From positions 33,295 through 97,294 of the forward strand of contig NZ_UWOT01000010.1 in the NCBI RefSeq assembly GCF_900604535.1: a stretch of DNA of 64,000 nucleotides, written 5' to 3'. Shown here piece by piece: positions 36,352-44,137 of the stretch. The notes beneath the pieces were generated by a model. It ran no database searches. It had not been told where the DNA came from and saw nothing but the letters and a program-made list of their open reading frames with translations. Both the position numbers and the translations under genes were made by a program. How positions within the stretch are numbered: the stretch's first letter is position 1; every line of letters begins with the position of its first letter. This DNA comes from Romboutsia_E sp900604535. Its GTDB lineage: Bacteria > Bacillota > Clostridia > Peptostreptococcales > Peptostreptococcaceae.

Positions 36352-36461
36352 AGAAAAATACCCTGATATTAATCAGGGATTGGCATAAAATAAAAATAAG
36401 AGTATGTAAATAAAACATCCTTATTGATGATTGCTTTATAAATAAATTATTTAACTTTATA
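36352..36461 (-). ncRNA. candidate short terminated transcript
   Basis: In the 409-bp gap 36243-36651 a strong minus-strand promoter (36468-36495) is followed about 100 nt later by CCCTGATATTAATCAGGG (36361-36378), a perfect hairpin with TATTTTTCTT after it on the minus strand. The result would be an RNA of about 110 nt without an obvious protein; a 28-codon frame after AAGGATG has no convincing site. It could instead be the distal leader of the DUF2975 gene. Confidence 0.4.
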
Positions 36462-36467
36462 ATTCAC

Positions 36468-36495
36468 ATTATAACATATATTTCGTGTTTAACAA
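36468..36495 (-). promoter_or_regulatory. promoter of the candidate short RNA
   Basis: TTGTTA (36490-36495), 16-bp spacer, TATAAT (36468-36473) preceded by TG (extended -10). Confidence 0.6.
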
Positions 36496-36602
36496 TGCTT
36501 TATCCAAATTTTATTTATTTTTCATAATTTAAATTCTATTATATCTATAAAAACGAACATTATATAAAATCCAAAATAAATGCACTAATAAATTATATAA
36601 AT

Positions 36603-36640
36603 AAAAAAATACTATACCTTAAAAGGTATAGTATTTTTTT
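36603..36640 (-). terminator. terminator of the Na/Pi cotransporter gene
   Basis: A 16-bp stem (36603-36618 with 36625-36640) with A and T tracts on the two sides, 12 bp after the stop. Confidence 0.88.
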
Positions 36641-36651
36641 ATTTATATAAT

Positions 36652-38289
36652 TTACACACTAACTGATTCATTTACATCTTTATTCGATGTTATTACTTGT
36701 GTAGCTATATTTACAGAATGATCAGATACTCTTTCTAAATTGCTTATTATATCTAAATATATAACACCTGCATCTATACTACAAGATCCTTCATTTAATC
36801 TCTTCATATGGCTTCTTCTATAAGATATTTCCATTGCATCAACTTGTTCTTCCATTTTTATAACCTTGCAAGCCAAGTTTACATCTGCCTTTTCTAAAGC
36901 TTCTAATGCACACTTATAAGTGCTCACTACTTTATTAAACATTTCTAATAATTCTTCGCTACCTTCTTTAGACATACTTAAATTGTTATTCATTACAGTT
37001 TCTGCTAATTCAGCTATATTTTCTGCATGATCTCCAACTCTTTCTATATCATTTATTGTATTGAATAATTTATCTATTCCTTCAATAGAATCATGGCTTA
37101 TATTACTCTTAGATAATTTTAACAAATAATCTAATATAATTTTTTGTAATTCATTTATTTTCTTTTCTTCTTCAAAAACTGATTTAACTTTTGTTTCTGA
37201 TTTTTCTAATAAACCACTCATTGCATTTTCTAAAGAATCTTTTGCTTTATTTCCCATTCTTAAGGTTTCTTTAACTGTATTAGATAATGCAATTGATGGA
37301 GTTGTTATCATTCTATCGTCTATAAATCTAACTACTTTAGTATCTTCATTTTCATCTTCTCTTTCTGGTACAAGCTTCATAGTAAGTTTCACTATTAACT
37401 TAGAGAATGGTAGTAATAATAATACATTTATTACATTAAATAATGTATGTGAGTTTGCTATTTGTCTACTTACATCAGTAGGATCTAAATGAGTAACTAA
37501 CATTGTTATTGGTTTAGTTAATATTATCATAAATACAAGTGTTCCTATTATATTAAATACTAAGTGCATAGTTGCAGCTCTTCTTGCATTTTTGCTAGCA
37601 CCTATACTTGAAATTAAAGATGTAACACAAGTACCTATGTTCTCACCATATAATATTGGTAGTGCTGATGATAATGGTATTAATCCTTGAGAAGAAAGTG
37701 CAAGTAACATCCCCATTGAAGCACTTGAACTTTGAACTATTGCCGTTATACCAAATCCTAATAATATACCTAATATTGGTTGATGTCCAAATGCTACTAA
37801 AGCATCTGTAAATCCTTTAAACTCTGATAAAGGCTTAACTGCAGCTTTCATAAAATCCATACCTGTAAATAATATACCAAATCCAATTAATATTTCAGCT
37901 ATATGTTTAGTTTTTGAACTTTTAGCAAATAAGTAAAGTACTATACCTATACCTAATGCTATTGGTGCCATACCTACTAAATCAAGCGATACTAATTGAG
38001 CTGTAATAGTTGTTCCTATATTAGCCCCCATTATTACACCTATTGCTTGAGGCAATGTCATTATTCCCGCATTAACAAAACCTACTACCATTACTGTAGT
38101 TGCACTACTACTTTGTATAATTGCTGTAACTAATGCTCCAACTAGAACTCCCATTATTACATTGCTAGTTAAAAGCTCTATTATTCTTTTTAATTTAGCT
38201 CCTGCTGACTTTTGAAGTCCATCTCCCATAAGGTTCATACCATATAAGAACAGACCAAGACCACCCATTAAATTGATTATGATTTCCAC
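36652..38289 (-). CDS. Na/Pi cotransporter family protein with C-terminal PhoU-like domain
   Basis: A 545-residue transporter. The membrane half has the duplicated QSSSA motifs (AIIQSSSATTVMVVG and AIVQSSSASMGMLLA) that form the phosphate/sodium site, and the last 200 residues form PhoU-like helices (DIERVGDHAENIAELAE and NLERVSDHSVNIA). This is the NptA/YjbB type, which moves phosphate with sodium. Start is GTG with AGGAGG 7 bp before. Upstream lie six TTAACA-type Pho boxes (38383-38452), so phosphate starvation control is likely. Confidence 0.92.
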   Translation of the reverse strand: MEIIINLMGGLGLFLYGMNLMGDGLQKSAGAKLKRIIELLTSNVIMGVLVGALVTAIIQSSSATTVMVVGFVNAGIMTLPQAIGVIMGANIGTTITAQLVSLDLVGMAPIALGIGIVLYLFAKSSKTKHIAEILIGFGILFTGMDFMKAAVKPLSEFKGFTDALVAFGHQPILGILLGFGITAIVQSSSASMGMLLALSSQGLIPLSSALPILYGENIGTCVTSLISSIGASKNARRAATMHLVFNIIGTLVFMIILTKPITMLVTHLDPTDVSRQIANSHTLFNVINVLLLLPFSKLIVKLTMKLVPEREDENEDTKVVRFIDDRMITTPSIALSNTVKETLRMGNKAKDSLENAMSGLLEKSETKVKSVFEEEKKINELQKIILDYLLKLSKSNISHDSIEGIDKLFNTINDIERVGDHAENIAELAETVMNNNLSMSKEGSEELLEMFNKVVSTYKCALEALEKADVNLACKVIKMEEQVDAMEISYRRSHMKRLNEGSCSIDAGVIYLDIISNLERVSDHSVNIATQVITSNKDVNESVSV

Positions 38290-38382
38290 TTTATTTCCTC
38301 CTAAAAATTTCTAACTATGTACATTATGTATGTATTTCAATATTTAGTACTTTTTTATTTTAACAAGAAATAAAGTTTTTGT

Positions 38383-38452
38383 TGTTAAGACAATGTTAAG
38401 TTATTCAAATTCAAGTTAATATAATGTTAACTATTTGTTAAAACAGTGTTAA
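38383..38452 (-). promoter_or_regulatory. Pho-box array (PhoP sites)
   Basis: Six TTAACA-type hexamers read on the minus strand: 38447-38452, 38436-38441, 38425-38430, 38414-38419 (TTAACT), then 38394-38399 and 38383-38388. Within each group the period is exactly 11 bp, matching the Bacillus PhoP consensus of TTAACA repeats spaced by about 5 bp. A TAAAAT (38357-38362) with TG before it lies about 20 bp downstream as a possible -10. Confidence 0.75.
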
Positions 38453-38528
38453 GTAAGTTATTTTTAATATTTTATATTCATATTTATTAAATTTAGTTTA
38501 AATATATTGTTAAATTTTATAGATATTT

Positions 38529-39719
38529 TTACTTATGCTCTAATATAAATTTAGTAATATCCATTATTCCTTCCTTAGACTTTGCTTTAAATAAAAATAC
38601 ATGATTTCCCATAGCTGCTGATAAAACTTCTGGTACTTCTACATCATATGTAATTTCTTCTTTATATTTATGTTTAATATCATCATTCTTGTATTTATAA
38701 TTGACTCCATTTCTTCTGCTTGCATATCCTACTAAACATTTTCTTTTAACATCAGTAAATATTTTATCGTATATTAACATATCTGCCCATATACTATATG
38801 TATCTACATCATAAGCCATATTTATCATATCAGGCATATATGCCCCTGGTGCTCTCATATTAACTTCTAATCCTACTATATCTCCTTTTTTCCCTAGACC
38901 CTCTTTATCTTCGTCTAATCTAAAAAATTCAAAATGAAAAAATCTACTTCTTGTATCAAATGCTTTTACTACTTTATCACCAATCCATTCTATATCCATA
39001 CCATTTAAATCTTGAGAGTAGAATGCAGATTCACTATCTTCATTCACTGCGTCCATGATAGAACTTAACATTACATGGTTTGATGCAATTAAAATATTCT
39101 TATTTGAGTCTGTAATACCATCAAATGTTTCTACATGTCCATTTATAAATTCTTCAATAATATAGGTTATATTATTATTTTTAGTTTCAAAGAAAAATCC
39201 TAATTCTTCATCATTTCTCAATTTATATGTATTAGATGCTCCTACTCCGTTATCTGGCTTAACAACGACAGGGTAACCTACTATATTAGTAAAGTTAATA
39301 GCACTATTATAATCTGTAATAAATTCATATCTAGCTACTGGTATACCACAAGACTTATAGACTTCTTTCATTTTTGATTTATATTTCATTGGATCCATAT
39401 ATTCAATTTTTGTTCCAGTACTTACATCAAACTTACTTCTAAGAGCAGCCTCCGTTTCTAGCCAGTATTCATTTTGAGACTCAATCCAATCTATTTTTCC
39501 ATATTTATTTATAAAAAACAAACAAGCTTCACTTACTTCATCAAAATTTTCTAAACTATTTACTTTATAGTACTCAGTTAAAGAATTTATAGTATCCATA
39601 GATAAATCATTATAGCTTGTATCTCCTATGCCTAATACATTTACTCCTCTTTCCTTTAACCTATTACAAAAATTGTAAAAGTATAACGGAAAATTAGGAG
39701 ATATAAATATAACGTTCAT
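38529..39719 (-). CDS. ATP-grasp carboxylate-amine ligase-like protein
   Basis: A 396-residue ATP-grasp enzyme. The N-terminal preATP-grasp part (VIFISPNFPLYFYNFCNRLK) is followed by VGYPVVVKPDNGVGASNT (ATP loop), YIIEEFINGHVETFDG and the metal site GLEVNMRAPGAYMPD. Such enzymes join a carboxylate to an amine through an acyl phosphate. The specific product is unknown. It follows the esterase gene by 13 bp, and the two seem to be a functional pair. A site (GGGGGGAAC) precedes the ATG. Confidence 0.8.
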   Translation of the reverse strand: MNVIFISPNFPLYFYNFCNRLKERGVNVLGIGDTSYNDLSMDTINSLTEYYKVNSLENFDEVSEACLFFINKYGKIDWIESQNEYWLETEAALRSKFDVSTGTKIEYMDPMKYKSKMKEVYKSCGIPVARYEFITDYNSAINFTNIVGYPVVVKPDNGVGASNTYKLRNDEELGFFFETKNNNITYIIEEFINGHVETFDGITDSNKNILIASNHVMLSSIMDAVNEDSESAFYSQDLNGMDIEWIGDKVVKAFDTRSRFFHFEFFRLDEDKEGLGKKGDIVGLEVNMRAPGAYMPDMINMAYDVDTYSIWADMLIYDKIFTDVKRKCLVGYASRRNGVNYKYKNDDIKHKYKEEITYDVEVPEVLSAAMGNHVFLFKAKSKEGIMDITKFILEHK

Positions 39720-39732
39720 AACTAGTTCCCCC

Positions 39733-40488
39733 CTAAACTATTTTTCTTACAAAATATGAAAATTGTTTTCTCCACCAATCCCAATCATGGTTAACATCAT
39801 GTCCCCACACATCTACAATGGCAGGTATGTCTTTATATTCAAACAGCTCTTTTATTTTATATATACTTCTAAGCATCTCATCTTCCCAGGCACCTTGACC
39901 ACAGCAAAGTATTATTTTATTTTTTCTATACATATCTACATAAGGATGATCATAGCTCATTCCTTGTATATACTTAATTGGTGCATTTTTATAAACCAAG
40001 TCATCACAATAGTTTCCAAAAAATATATCAGAATCATAATATCCACTTAACGCTATCATTCCTTTGAAAATATCTGGTCTTCTAAACATAAAATTAGCCG
40101 CATGTGTTCCACCCATAGAACAACCAGTTGTTATTATTCCATCAGTATAATTATTTCCGTTTCCATAGTAGTTTATTTCGAATATTCTTGGAACTAACTC
40201 CTCTACAATGTAATTAAACCATTGTTCATGTAGCTGTATTCGTTTATAGCATTCTTTACCCTCTGCTGACCAAGTTTCCCCATCTATACTATCACAGCAA
40301 AATAGTTGTATTATCCCATTGTCTATTAAGTCCATTACATTATCCATCATTTTAAAGCCTTCAAAATCAAAATATCTACCATTTTGTGCTGGAAAAACTA
40401 AAAAAGGTTGACCAGAATGACCATATACACTAAATTCCATATGCCTATTAAGATATTTACTATACTCTTTAAAATACTCTTTTTTCAT
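39733..40488 (-). CDS. alpha/beta-hydrolase esterase
   Basis: A 251-residue hydrolase of the putative esterase (EstA/antigen 85-like) family. The nucleophile elbow is GCSMGG, with Ser near residue 123; FLVFPAQNGR forms the oxyanion-side strand and the catalytic His is probably in VWGHDVNHDWDWW. There is no signal peptide, so it is cytosolic. AGGAGGAAGGGG precedes the ATG. It is co-transcribed with the ATP-grasp gene; together they may make and break an amide or ester on the same metabolite. Confidence 0.82.
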   Translation of the reverse strand: MKKEYFKEYSKYLNRHMEFSVYGHSGQPFLVFPAQNGRYFDFEGFKMMDNVMDLIDNGIIQLFCCDSIDGETWSAEGKECYKRIQLHEQWFNYIVEELVPRIFEINYYGNGNNYTDGIITTGCSMGGTHAANFMFRRPDIFKGMIALSGYYDSDIFFGNYCDDLVYKNAPIKYIQGMSYDHPYVDMYRKNKIILCCGQGAWEDEMLRSIYKIKELFEYKDIPAIVDVWGHDVNHDWDWWRKQFSYFVRKIV

Positions 40489-40685
40489 ACCCCTTCCTCC
40501 TTTATATATTCAGTATTCAAAACACAAATTCCTTATATTTATATATGGTATCATATTGTTAAAATTCTTACAGACTATTTTCTAAGTTTTAAATACAAAT
40601 TTCGCCTTGTTACTTTCTATAACAAGATTTAAAATATATAAGTGAGAAAATTAAAATTAATACAGATATATGGAAGGAATAATAC

Positions 40686-41299
40686 ATGAAAGATATAGAT
40701 TATGAAAATTTATTCAATATAAATACATTTGGAGAAGAACATTGGACAGATAAATTTACTCATTATCATCCTTATCAAGCAACATCTTATTCTGCATTAA
40801 ATACACTATTTAAAACTTATAAGGTTAATGAAAATGACTATGTAGTTGATTTTGGATGTGGTAAGGGCAGACTTATATTTTATATAAACTATTTTTTCAA
40901 AGCTAATTGTTACGGAGTTGAAATGAATAAAGATTTTTATAGGGCTTGCATAAAAAATAAATCTAATTATTTAAATAAAAATAAGAAATACGAAGATAAA
41001 ATAGAATTTGTAAATGCTTTTGCTCAAAATTATAGTATAGGTCTAAATGACAATAAATTTTATTTCTTTAATCCATTCTCTATTCAAATTTTTTATAAAA
41101 GTAATAGATAATACTAGATTCTTTAGAGAAAAATATGAGACCTGTTGAAATAATTCTATACTATCCATCAGATGATTATATTTATTATTTAGAAAATAAT
41201 ACTCCATTTATAATAAAGAATGAGATTATTTTAGATGATTTATATAAAAAAGATAACAACGAAAGATTTTTAATATATAAATTATCTTATTTAGAATAA
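40686..41299 (+). pseudogene. class I SAM-dependent methyltransferase, frameshifted
   Basis: The first frame gives 141 codons with VDFGCGKGRLIFYINYFF (SAM loop), YGVEMNKDF and FYFFNPFSIQIF, then stops near 41111. The family sequence resumes in another frame as ILDSLEKNMRPVEIILYYP and continues to LIYKLSYLE at the stop 41297-41299. A T6 run at about 41090 and a missing pair of bases near 41113 explain the shifts. Start follows GGAAGGA. The NPF motif resembles N-methyltransferases, but the product cannot be named. A terminator follows at 41300. Confidence 0.8.
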
Positions 41300-41333
41300 A
41301 AAAGTATATACCTTAACAAAGGTATATACTTTT
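41300..41333. terminator. bidirectional terminator
   Basis: A 13-bp perfect stem AAAAGTATATACC/GGTATATACTTTT (41300-41312 with 41321-41333) with A/T tracts on both sides, between convergent genes. Confidence 0.88.
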
Positions 41334-41379
41334 TGTGCTTTTACTATATTGAAATACTTTTACTTACTGACATATTTAA

Positions 41380-41580
41380 TTATTTTGATAATTCTTCAAA
41401 TAATTCTTCTTGAGATTGCTTTATTGTAAGGTTTCCATCTACTTTTACAACAGCTTCAGTTTTATAGCTTCTACAAGCACCTATACAACCTCTTTGTACT
41501 TTTTCTTCACCTATTGTTTCTGCTAATTTATCTAAATCCACATTTGAACAATATGGGCATACTCTAACTATATTTATCAT
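41380..41580 (-). CDS. DUF1450-like small cysteine protein
   Basis: A 66-residue protein with CPYCSNVDLDKLAETI and GCIGACRSYKTEAVVKVDG. The four cysteines (C-x2-C ... C-x3-C) suggest a thioredoxin-fold [2Fe-2S]-like or metal site as in DUF1450/YuzB-type proteins. Function is unknown. AGGAGG precedes the ATG. It follows the dha operon by about 70 bp on the same strand and may be its last gene. Confidence 0.7.
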   Translation of the reverse strand: MINIVRVCPYCSNVDLDKLAETIGEEKVQRGCIGACRSYKTEAVVKVDGNLTIKQSQEELFEELSK

Positions 41581-41651
41581 TTTAATACCTCCTATAAATA
41601 TCTTTTTAAAGTTATACCCCTATTATTTTTGTATTAAACACAAATTTTTAT

Positions 41652-42035
41652 TTATTTTTCTATTTCTAGCTTTTTTATATTTTCTATTATTTCTTCTTTA
41701 TTCCTACCTATACAAGAATCAATTGCTGCTACAAATGCTCCTTCTACTAAGCTAACCTTGCATATTTCTACATTTTTACTTACAGATTCATCTAACATAT
41801 CCAAAGCCACTTCTGCATTCATCAATGCACTTCCTATATCAAAGAATAATAGTACACCATCTTCACTATATACTTCTTCAATTGAATTCATTATTTTAAT
41901 AGGGTCTGTACCAATTCTTCCATCCTCAGTTCCCCCTGCAACAGAAATTTTCACATCTCCTGCCATTTGACTTATAAGTTCTTTTAAACCTTCCACAAGT
42001 TTGTTACTATGAGATACTAATACTATAGAAACCAT
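41652..42035 (-). CDS. dhaM: dihydroxyacetone kinase phosphotransfer subunit DhaM
   Basis: A 127-residue EIIA-Man-like subunit. VSIVLVSHSNKLVEGL has the His (residue 9) that receives phosphate from HPr, and GGTEDGRIGTDPIKI and LLFFDIGSALMNAE are family motifs. It passes phosphate from the PTS to ADP bound on DhaL. It lacks the HPr and EI domains of the E. coli protein, as usual in Firmicutes. It follows dhaL after 2 bp. Confidence 0.92.
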   Translation of the reverse strand: MVSIVLVSHSNKLVEGLKELISQMAGDVKISVAGGTEDGRIGTDPIKIMNSIEEVYSEDGVLLFFDIGSALMNAEVALDMLDESVSKNVEICKVSLVEGAFVAAIDSCIGRNKEEIIENIKKLEIEK

Positions 42036-42037
42036 AA

Positions 42038-42673
42038 TTATTCTCCTTTAATATATGTATAAACAGTTTTTAACATTAAATATGTAGATGTAGCTCCTGC
42101 ATCTTGATGTCCTATACTTCTATCACCTAAGTAACTAGCTCTTCCTTTTGTAGCTTTTATTTCTTTTGTTTTTTCTAATCCTTTAAATGCAGCTTCTTTA
42201 GCTTTATTTAAACATTCAGCAACATCTAATCCACTACTTTTTACTTTTATTAATTCATTCAGATATGGTTCTAGACAATCTATCATAGTTTTTTCTCCTA
42301 GTTCAGCCTTTCCTCTCATTTTTATACCATCAAGAGATGCTTTTAAAACTTGTATATAATCGTCTAAGTCAATTTCACTTTTTCCATTTAATACACTAGC
42401 ACCTTTCATAAATGCAGTTCCATATAATGGTCCTGCTGCTCCTCCTACCGTAGATACAAGAGTCATGCCCACTTTTTTAAAAGTATTTCCTAAATCATCT
42501 CCATTATCGTCTTTTAACTTTTCTTTTACAGCTTCAAAACCTTTACTCATGTTTAATCCATGATCTCCATCTCCAATAGCTGCATCTAACTCAGTTAAGT
42601 GTAGTTTATTTTCATTTATTACATCCGCTATTTTATTTAATATATTAATTACTTCATATCCTTTTATACTCAT
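42038..42673 (-). CDS. dhaL: dihydroxyacetone kinase ADP-binding subunit DhaL
   Basis: A 211-residue helical-barrel protein. DAAIGDGDHGLNMSKG provides the Asp/His magnesium-nucleotide ligands, with MTLVSTVGGAAGPLYGTAF and SIGHQDAGATSTYLML. It keeps ADP tightly bound and transfers phosphate to dihydroxyacetone on DhaK. GGGAGG precedes the ATG. Middle gene of dhaK-dhaL-dhaM. Confidence 0.94.
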   Translation of the reverse strand: MSIKGYEVINILNKIADVINENKLHLTELDAAIGDGDHGLNMSKGFEAVKEKLKDDNGDDLGNTFKKVGMTLVSTVGGAAGPLYGTAFMKGASVLNGKSEIDLDDYIQVLKASLDGIKMRGKAELGEKTMIDCLEPYLNELIKVKSSGLDVAECLNKAKEAAFKGLEKTKEIKATKGRASYLGDRSIGHQDAGATSTYLMLKTVYTYIKGE

Positions 42674-42694
42674 TTTTGCCTCCCAAACTAGATA

Positions 42695-43693
42695 CTAAAA
42701 TATCTTTAATCCTAAAGTGTCAGATTTAGCATCTAAGAGTTCTTTTAATTCTGAATCAAGTTTTAATATACTAACTGAGTATCCAGCCATTTCAAGAGAA
42801 GTCATATATTCACCTACAAATGTTTTATGTATTTTTATTCTCTTTGAAGTTAATATTTCATTAACAGTTTTATTAGCTATATAAAGCTCCATAAGAGGAG
42901 TTGATCCTAAACCATTTACCATTGCTGCTACTTCTTCATTTTCTTTTATATCAATATCATCTAATATTTTATTTACTAAATGAGTAGTTATATCACTTGC
43001 TGTAGATATTTTTTCTTTATGAGTTCCTGGTTCTCCATGTATCCCCATTCCAATTTCTATTTCATCATTCTCTAGTGTAAAGTTTGGCTTTCCTGCTGCT
43101 GGAACTATACAAGGACTTAAAGCCATTCCCATACTTCTTACATTAGATATTACTTTATTAGCAACCTCTTTAACTGATTCAAGTGAAGCACCTTTGCTAG
43201 CCTTTGCTCCGGCTATTTTATGTACAAATACAGTACCTGCTATCCCTCTTCTTCCTGCTGTATATAAGCTATCTTCAACTGCAACATCATCATTTACTAC
43301 AACAAAATCAACATTTATTCCATCCATTTCGGCCATTTCTTTAGCCATTTCAAAGTTCATTACATCACCAGTATAATTTTTAATTATTAATAATACACCA
43401 TTACCTCCATTCACTTCTTTTATAGCTTCATATACTTGGTCTGGTGTTGGAGATGTAAATACTTCACCGCAAACAGCAGCATCAAGCATTCCATAACCTA
43501 TATACCCTGCATGAGATGGCTCATGTCCACTTCCACCACCACTTACTAGTCCAACTTTTCCTTTAATCGGTGCATCCTTTCTTATTAATATATTTCCATT
43601 TTCACTTTTTCTTACGTAATCAGGATGTGCTAATACTAACCCTTCTATCATATCAGCTACTACATTACTTGGATTGTTTATTATTTTTTTCAT
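42695..43693 (-). CDS. dhaK: dihydroxyacetone kinase substrate-binding subunit DhaK
   Basis: A 332-residue subunit that binds dihydroxyacetone through a covalent hemiaminal to a His, here in MGIHGEPGTHKE. Other motifs: GLVSGGGSGHEPSHAGYIG and GDVMNFEMAKEMAE. I place the start at 43691-43693, after GGGGGG; an ATG 24 bp upstream would add residues absent from the family. The system phosphorylates dihydroxyacetone to the glycolytic DHAP using PEP. The LarA/FAD operon at 11-15 kb could be linked through glycerol metabolism, but no glycerol dehydrogenase is seen. Confidence 0.94.
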   Translation of the reverse strand: MKKIINNPSNVVADMIEGLVLAHPDYVRKSENGNILIRKDAPIKGKVGLVSGGGSGHEPSHAGYIGYGMLDAAVCGEVFTSPTPDQVYEAIKEVNGGNGVLLIIKNYTGDVMNFEMAKEMAEMDGINVDFVVVNDDVAVEDSLYTAGRRGIAGTVFVHKIAGAKASKGASLESVKEVANKVISNVRSMGMALSPCIVPAAGKPNFTLENDEIEIGMGIHGEPGTHKEKISTASDITTHLVNKILDDIDIKENEEVAAMVNGLGSTPLMELYIANKTVNEILTSKRIKIHKTFVGEYMTSLEMAGYSVSILKLDSELKELLDAKSDTLGLKIF

Positions 43694-43995
43694 ATTTATA
43701 CCCCCCTTTGATAACATTTTCCTTACTTAATATTATTATATCACTAACCATATTATAAAAATGTAAAATTTTAATACTAAGATAAATATTCTACACCTCT
43801 CATAATTTTATTGAAGTCCTCTGTTTACAATAAATTCCTTAGCTTTTAGCATATAAGGTAAACTTTTTCCTTCATTATATATAGTTTATTATTATTTTAT
43901 ATATAACATATATTGATATATCTATTATTATATATTTTTTGTACTCCCCATTTTAAATATATTATTTTAAATTCTTGTTACTAATTTGTATAAAT

Positions 43996-44054
43996 TTATT
44001 TATAAATGTAAATAATTATATTTTAGTAATTTAATTATTTACATTTATAAATAA
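43996..44054. repeat. 23-bp perfect inverted repeat between dhaK and typA
   Basis: 43996-44018 is the exact reverse complement of 44032-44054, with a 13-nt spacer. It lies 18 bp upstream of the typA -35 box, in the 444-bp divergent gap. No T-tract follows. The rest of this gap holds only AT-rich sequence plus a short open stretch on the minus strand (about 43800-43870) without recognisable identity. Confidence 0.75.
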
Positions 44055-44071
44055 TATCCTTCTTATTTTAA

Positions 44072-44100
44072 TTTACATTTTAAAAAGTCTATGTTATACT
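44072..44100 (+). promoter_or_regulatory. typA promoter
   Basis: TTTACA (44072-44077), 17-bp spacer, TATACT (44095-44100) with an extended TG before it. Confidence 0.75.
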
Positions 44101-44137
44101 AAGAAAGTTATTTTCACATGAAAGGAAGGAACATAAT

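Noticed and set aside
36403..36440. 28-codon frame after AAGGATG as a leader peptide
   Set aside because: The ribosome site is poor and composition resembles random AT-rich sequence.
43800..43875. Short open minus-strand stretch EGKSLPYMLKAKEFIVNRGL
   Set aside because: It reads like a protein tail, but only about 20 codons are seen, with no start or recognisable family; too little to call a remnant.
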